The notes beneath the pieces were generated by a model, which was not told the DNA's origin, did not search any database, and saw nothing but the letters and a program-made list of their open reading frames with translations. A stretch of 17,654 nt of DNA, from NCBI GenBank assembly GCA_002451015.1, contig DKBB01000178.1, positions 1 through 17,654 of the forward strand. The letters run 5' to 3'. The stretch's first letter is position 1. Each line of letters opens with the position of its first letter. This document shows, piece by piece, positions 14,375 to 17,654 of the stretch. A program made the position numbers and the translations under genes. This stretch comes from Acidobacteria bacterium UBA6911. GTDB taxonomy: Bacteria; Acidobacteriota; UBA6911.

Positions 14375-14983
14375 TCACACATGTAATTCCATTTTTCTCA
14401 AAGCTAAACTTCTGGAATCCAGAAGAAAATGGCGGACAGCATGCGTTGCGCGATGTAACGCACTTTTTACAGCTGCAACATTACAGTTTTCCAATTCGGC
14501 TATTTCTACAAGCTTCAGCTCCTTGAAATAGCGGCCAATGAAAGTTTTCTTCTGCAGATCGGGCAATTTTTTAACATAACCTCGAATAAGGCTGATTTCT
14601 TCCTTGTTCTTAATGGCAATGAAAGGAGAACCGCCGGAGTTGTCAGTTCTATTTACCTGTAAAATGAGATCGGCATCATTTCTCAATAGTTGGGATTCCC
14701 CACGGCGGGAGCGGACACGCCAATGGTCGATGGAATGATTCACCGCCAGTCTGTAAATCCATGTAGAGAGTTTCGATATTTGAACGTTCCATTTTCCGAG
14801 AGATCCGGAAAGCTTCATGAAAATCTCCTGGGTGGCGTCCTGCGCCTCCTCAGGGTTCCGGAGGATCTGAAAGGCTACGGAGTAAATACGAAACCGATAT
14901 CTTTCATACAGCTGGTTGAAGGCGTTCTCATCCCCGTCGAGAATATTTTTGACTATAATTTCATCCGACAACGAACTGTTCAT
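14375..14983 (-). CDS. ECF-type RNA polymerase sigma factor
   Basis: The protein is 202 residues. Region 2 (about 20-90) includes AFNQLYERYRFRIYSVAFQI, the core-binding segment ILRNPEEAQDATQEIFMKL (40-58), and the -10-binding helix STWIYRLAVNHSIDHWR (73-89). Region 4 (about 135-187) is a helix-turn-helix: LPDLQKKTF, LKLVEIAELENCNVAAVKS. Between them lies a linker of about 45 residues; there is no region 3 and no extra C-terminal domain. In the 2.2 segment the usual acidic DAED cluster reads EAQD, so one acidic position is lost. AGGA lies about 9 bases before the ATG at 14983. No anti-sigma gene follows; the next sequence is a repeat. Directly upstream on the same strand (114 bp) is a Ser/Thr kinase, suggesting control by phosphorylation. 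Target promoters are unknown. Confidence 0.9.
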   Translation of the reverse strand: MNSSLSDEIIVKNILDGDENAFNQLYERYRFRIYSVAFQILRNPEEAQDATQEIFMKLSGSLGKWNVQISKLSTWIYRLAVNHSIDHWRVRSRRGESQLLRNDADLILQVNRTDNSGGSPFIAIKNKEEISLIRGYVKKLPDLQKKTFIGRYFKELKLVEIAELENCNVAAVKSALHRATHAVRHFLLDSRSLALRKMELHV

Positions 14984-15097
14984 TTTCTAAGATCCTGTAA
15001 ATTTTTCGACAAGGCCAATGCCCTGTTTATCTTCCAGAACTATTTCTGATACTTTCTGCGGTCACCTTTAAAAAGTCTGATAATCCACTCGTTGGAG

Positions 15098-17654
15098 TTA
15101 CCGGCGCACCAGGCGCGTGCCGGAAAGCCGATCCGGGATGCTGCGATCCGGAAGTAATGTAGAACAGGCAATCAGGCCCGTCATTAAAAGACCCAGAATC
15201 GATACCGTTGTGTACACTACAACCATGGGCACTGCAACTGTGGGCTCTAGAACCATACCCAGGAGAATGAATACCGGTAGAGTAAGAATAACAGGCGCCA
15301 TCCAGGCAAGGAGACTGCGCCAGAAGACGCGAATCCGCGATGCCCGGCGGCCGTCTTTGCGCACCACGCTTACGGCGAAAACAAGTAGAACCAACCCGCC
15401 GCGGAAGCAAAGAGCCGCTATTATCGCGGGTACGGCTACGAACACCAGCATGCTTGCGAAGGCCACAATAAGAGATACCCAGTGCTTATTGTCGGCCGCA
15501 TTTTTTGCCTTCTCCATGTCCTGGATAATATCTTTCAGAAATCGGTTCTCCAGGATCGCTTCAACCTCGGCGATTTCCTCTTGCGTCGCCTCGGGGGGAT
15601 TCTCGATGCTTTGTTCCACAAAAACGCGATTCGATCCAAATATTAAAAACATCGCAGGATAGCTGCCCCAGACCTCGGGATCCGTAACAATTTCCGTGTA
15701 GCGATGGGCGACAAATATTGCAAAGCGCCGGTCATCGGGAAATTCCCGAGTCTTGATCCCGAATATGCTCTGCCGTTGTGCAAGCAGCCGGCTCAACTCA
15801 TGGATTTCTGGCTGCTCTCTGATATTTCCCACGGTGGCGCTGATTACGAACATGTAAAAAAAGAACGCCAATACCGGAACCGGGAGGCAAGCGGCCACGA
15901 CAGCCAGACGGCGGAGCCGGGTGACACGCGTCGGTCTTTGAGTGAGTCGTTTTAATGCCCGGCCGGCCGTGGCAGGATTAGACAGGACCGTACTGTCTTC
16001 CAGGAACCGACGGGCGTGCAATGGAAGCGGCGCGGACAAGGGATCCTTCGCTGGTCGATCGATCCGCCCTTCCAGGGCCGACGAAGCTACAGCGCTTAAA
16101 AAGGAATCCGGTCCATACCCATGATCACTGCGTTTGGAATTCTTCAAACCGGGCGCGGGAAAGTCCAGAAGCTTGGCCCGGCCTTCCGCGGCAATCCATA
16201 TCCGGTCGAGCGACAGGATTTCCGGCACGGTACCGTCTTTCATTGCCGCCGTCAGCTCCTGCGCAAGGTCGAGCAGCCAGAAACGGACCGATTCCCAGGA
16301 GTGCCGCTTTGCCGCCAGATCCGGGAAAGCGGCGCCGGCCGGCGCCTCGAAAGCGTCCCAGTTTTCTTCCGCGGACCGGCGTCCGGTAATCCAGCGAAGC
16401 CGCCCGACGCGCCTCAGGGTCTTTTGATGCCCGGGCAGTTCGGGTGTCCCCGCGGGCACCTCGTGAATCCAGACTTTGCGCAACAGACGCGTATCGTAGG
16501 CAAGCAGCCAGCGGCCGTCCCTTCCCTGCCCCAGTGTTTCAAGCACATGGAAGGCCCCGATCCGGGGCATGGATTCCGATTCCATAACAGGCTTGAGGTC
16601 CGACAAAGGAAGGGCAGGTCGCGTTTCCAGCTTCGGTTTGCGTACCACCCGGGTCCTGGAAGCCAGGTCGTGCAAAGCGGCCAGTCCGTTTCGTTTGCGG
16701 GCCGTACTGAACAGCAAGCCGAAGATCGGGTAATAGGAGTAGCTGATTACAAGTAACATCCGCGTATCGTCAAGACTCAATTTACCTGCAGCGATAAGTC
16801 CATAATAGATCCAGAACGGCAGATACGGAGCCGTTACGTATATCGCTGCCCGCAGGCCCGCTTTCCCAAGTCCGGGCGTATTTCTGTCGGCATCCACCAC
16901 GCGCAAACGGCACGCCGCCTTTCCAAGACTGTAGCCCCAACGTCCTTCGAGGAGAGTGTGGTAGACGACCCAAGCCAGACAACCCAGCAACATTACCGCC
17001 AGAACTATGCCGCCGTCACGGCCCCCGAGATAAAAAACAATTCCCATGCTTTGAAGCTTCGTCATGCTCCCACCGGTGAAGCATAGACCGATCACGGTGG
17101 AAAGGAAGCTGAACACGGCCATGTCGATCGCTCCAGCCAAGAACCGCTGGAGCAGAGGCGCCGGCGCCGGCGCGGTCGTTCCAAAAGGCATCAATGCGCG
17201 GTGCAGTTCCCCGTAATTCCGGAATCGTTCTCCCGGTGTTTTCTCAAGGCATCGCAGAACCACTCTGGCAAGTTCGTCCGGTATCTCCGGCCGGAAATCC
17301 TTTGGTGACGGCGGGGTTTTCTCCAGGACGTTGGCGATCAACTGCACCGAAGTATGACCCTCGAACGGCGTTCGGCCGGTGAGAAGATAAAAAAGAGTGA
17401 CGCCGACAGAGTAGAGATCCGATCGGGCGTTGAGTTCCTCCCCCCGCAGCTGTTCGGGAGAACAGAAAGCCGGTGTTCCGAGAAACAAGCCGTCACTGGT
17501 CAATTCGGTGTCTTCAGAGGCCTCCGAGGAGATCGACAATCCGAAATCGCCCACTTTGACGGTACCGTCGATATCCTCGAAACAATTTGAGGGTTTGATA
17601 TCGCGATGCAGGATTCCCTTCGCCTGGGCAGCCTGCAAACCGGAAATCACGTCG
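15098..17654 (-). CDS. Ser/Thr protein kinase with RDD, pseudokinase and second RDD-like domain (5' partial)
   Basis: The 5' end lies beyond the window; the frame is open to 17654, so the N-lobe is missing and the GTG at 17650 is internal. At least 850 residues are visible, numbered here from that GTG. The kinase C-lobe is catalytically complete: HRDIKPSN (15-22), VGDFG (33-37), GTPAFCSPEQL (58-68), DLYSVGV (78-84). Residues about 165-337 form a membrane RDD domain (FLAGAIDMAVF, YSLGKAACRLRVVDADRN, LHDLASRTRVV). At 362-500 a second kinase-like segment begins GAFHVLETLGQGRDGR and ends AKLLDFPAP, but the HRD, Lys and Asn catalytic positions are replaced (SLDRIW), so it is a pseudokinase. Residues 580-850 are membrane segments ending RDD-like (FAVSVVRKDGRRASRIRVFW, SIPDRLSGTRLV). 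It is likely an inner-membrane sensor. It lies 114 bp upstream of the ECF sigma gene, on the same strand. Confidence 0.88.
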   Translation of the reverse strand, partial: DVISGLQAAQAKGILHRDIKPSNCFEDIDGTVKVGDFGLSISSEASEDTELTSDGLFLGTPAFCSPEQLRGEELNARSDLYSVGVTLFYLLTGRTPFEGHTSVQLIANVLEKTPPSPKDFRPEIPDELARVVLRCLEKTPGERFRNYGELHRALMPFGTTAPAPAPLLQRFLAGAIDMAVFSFLSTVIGLCFTGGSMTKLQSMGIVFYLGGRDGGIVLAVMLLGCLAWVVYHTLLEGRWGYSLGKAACRLRVVDADRNTPGLGKAGLRAAIYVTAPYLPFWIYYGLIAAGKLSLDDTRMLLVISYSYYPIFGLLFSTARKRNGLAALHDLASRTRVVRKPKLETRPALPLSDLKPVMESESMPRIGAFHVLETLGQGRDGRWLLAYDTRLLRKVWIHEVPAGTPELPGHQKTLRRVGRLRWITGRRSAEENWDAFEAPAGAAFPDLAAKRHSWESVRFWLLDLAQELTAAMKDGTVPEILSLDRIWIAAEGRAKLLDFPAPGLKNSKRSDHGYGPDSFLSAVASSALEGRIDRPAKDPLSAPLPLHARRFLEDSTVLSNPATAGRALKRLTQRPTRVTRLRRLAVVAACLPVPVLAFFFYMFVISATVGNIREQPEIHELSRLLAQRQSIFGIKTREFPDDRRFAIFVAHRYTEIVTDPEVWGSYPAMFLIFGSNRVFVEQSIENPPEATQEEIAEVEAILENRFLKDIIQDMEKAKNAADNKHWVSLIVAFASMLVFVAVPAIIAALCFRGGLVLLVFAVSVVRKDGRRASRIRVFWRSLLAWMAPVILTLPVFILLGMVLEPTVAVPMVVVYTTVSILGLLMTGLIACSTLLPDRSIPDRLSGTRLVRR

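Noticed and set aside
1..17654. CRISPR array, tRNA, rRNA, intact transposase, phage genes
   Set aside because: Looked for on both strands. No regularly spaced repeats, no tRNA-like cloverleaf recognised and no transposase, integrase or phage structural motif among the translated frames.

Overview
The window looks like chromosomal DNA of a Gram-negative, free-living heterotroph. Acidobacteriota or a related phylum is my best guess. This rests on gene style only: several twin-arginine-exported sugar enzymes, a large Ser/Thr kinase with RDD membrane domains, an OmpA-type envelope protein and a FecR-like relic. No rRNA, tRNA or marker gene is present to fix the taxonomy, and no phage, plasmid, CRISPR or intact insertion sequence is visible.

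Left part (1-2027). The end of an unidentified gene is followed by a gene-free stretch and a gene joining a DnaJ J-domain to a probable winged helix. Next comes a debris zone: a ~200 bp dispersed repeat (copy A, 1184-1383), an internal piece of a phosphotriesterase-like gene, and a truncated FecR-like gene head facing it. The two pieces meet at about 1565.

Middle part (2028-11695). This is a sugar and sugar-acid block: Tat-exported aldo/keto reductase (+), Tat-exported Gfo/Idh/MocA oxidoreductase (-), Tat-exported xylose-isomerase-like TIM barrel (+), transaldolase-like protein (+), secreted aldose 1-epimerase (-), secreted SMP-30/gluconolactonase-like lactonase (+), GntP gluconate permease (+) and a RarD-type EamA permease (-). 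Read together, they suggest that aldoses are anomerised and oxidised outside the cytoplasmic membrane, the lactone is hydrolysed there, and the aldonate is imported by GntP. The transaldolase would act in cytoplasmic sugar-phosphate metabolism. The gene strands alternate, so this is a cluster of small units, not one operon.

Right part (11696-17654). A ~500 bp gap with possible degenerate coding precedes an OmpA-family protein with a long coiled coil. A 612 bp intergenic region follows, holding a perfect 20 bp inverted repeat and the second copy (B, 14071-14270) of the dispersed repeat. Then come an ECF sigma factor and, upstream of it on the same strand, a Ser/Thr kinase cut by the window end. 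The kinase appears to be duplicated internally as kinase-RDD-pseudokinase-RDD. It lies directly upstream of an ECF sigma gene with no visible anti-sigma gene, which suggests a kinase-sigma signalling pair.

The most interesting items are the duplicated kinase and its sigma neighbour, the extracytoplasmic aldose oxidation cluster, and the pair of ~200 bp repeats next to gene debris and an inverted repeat.
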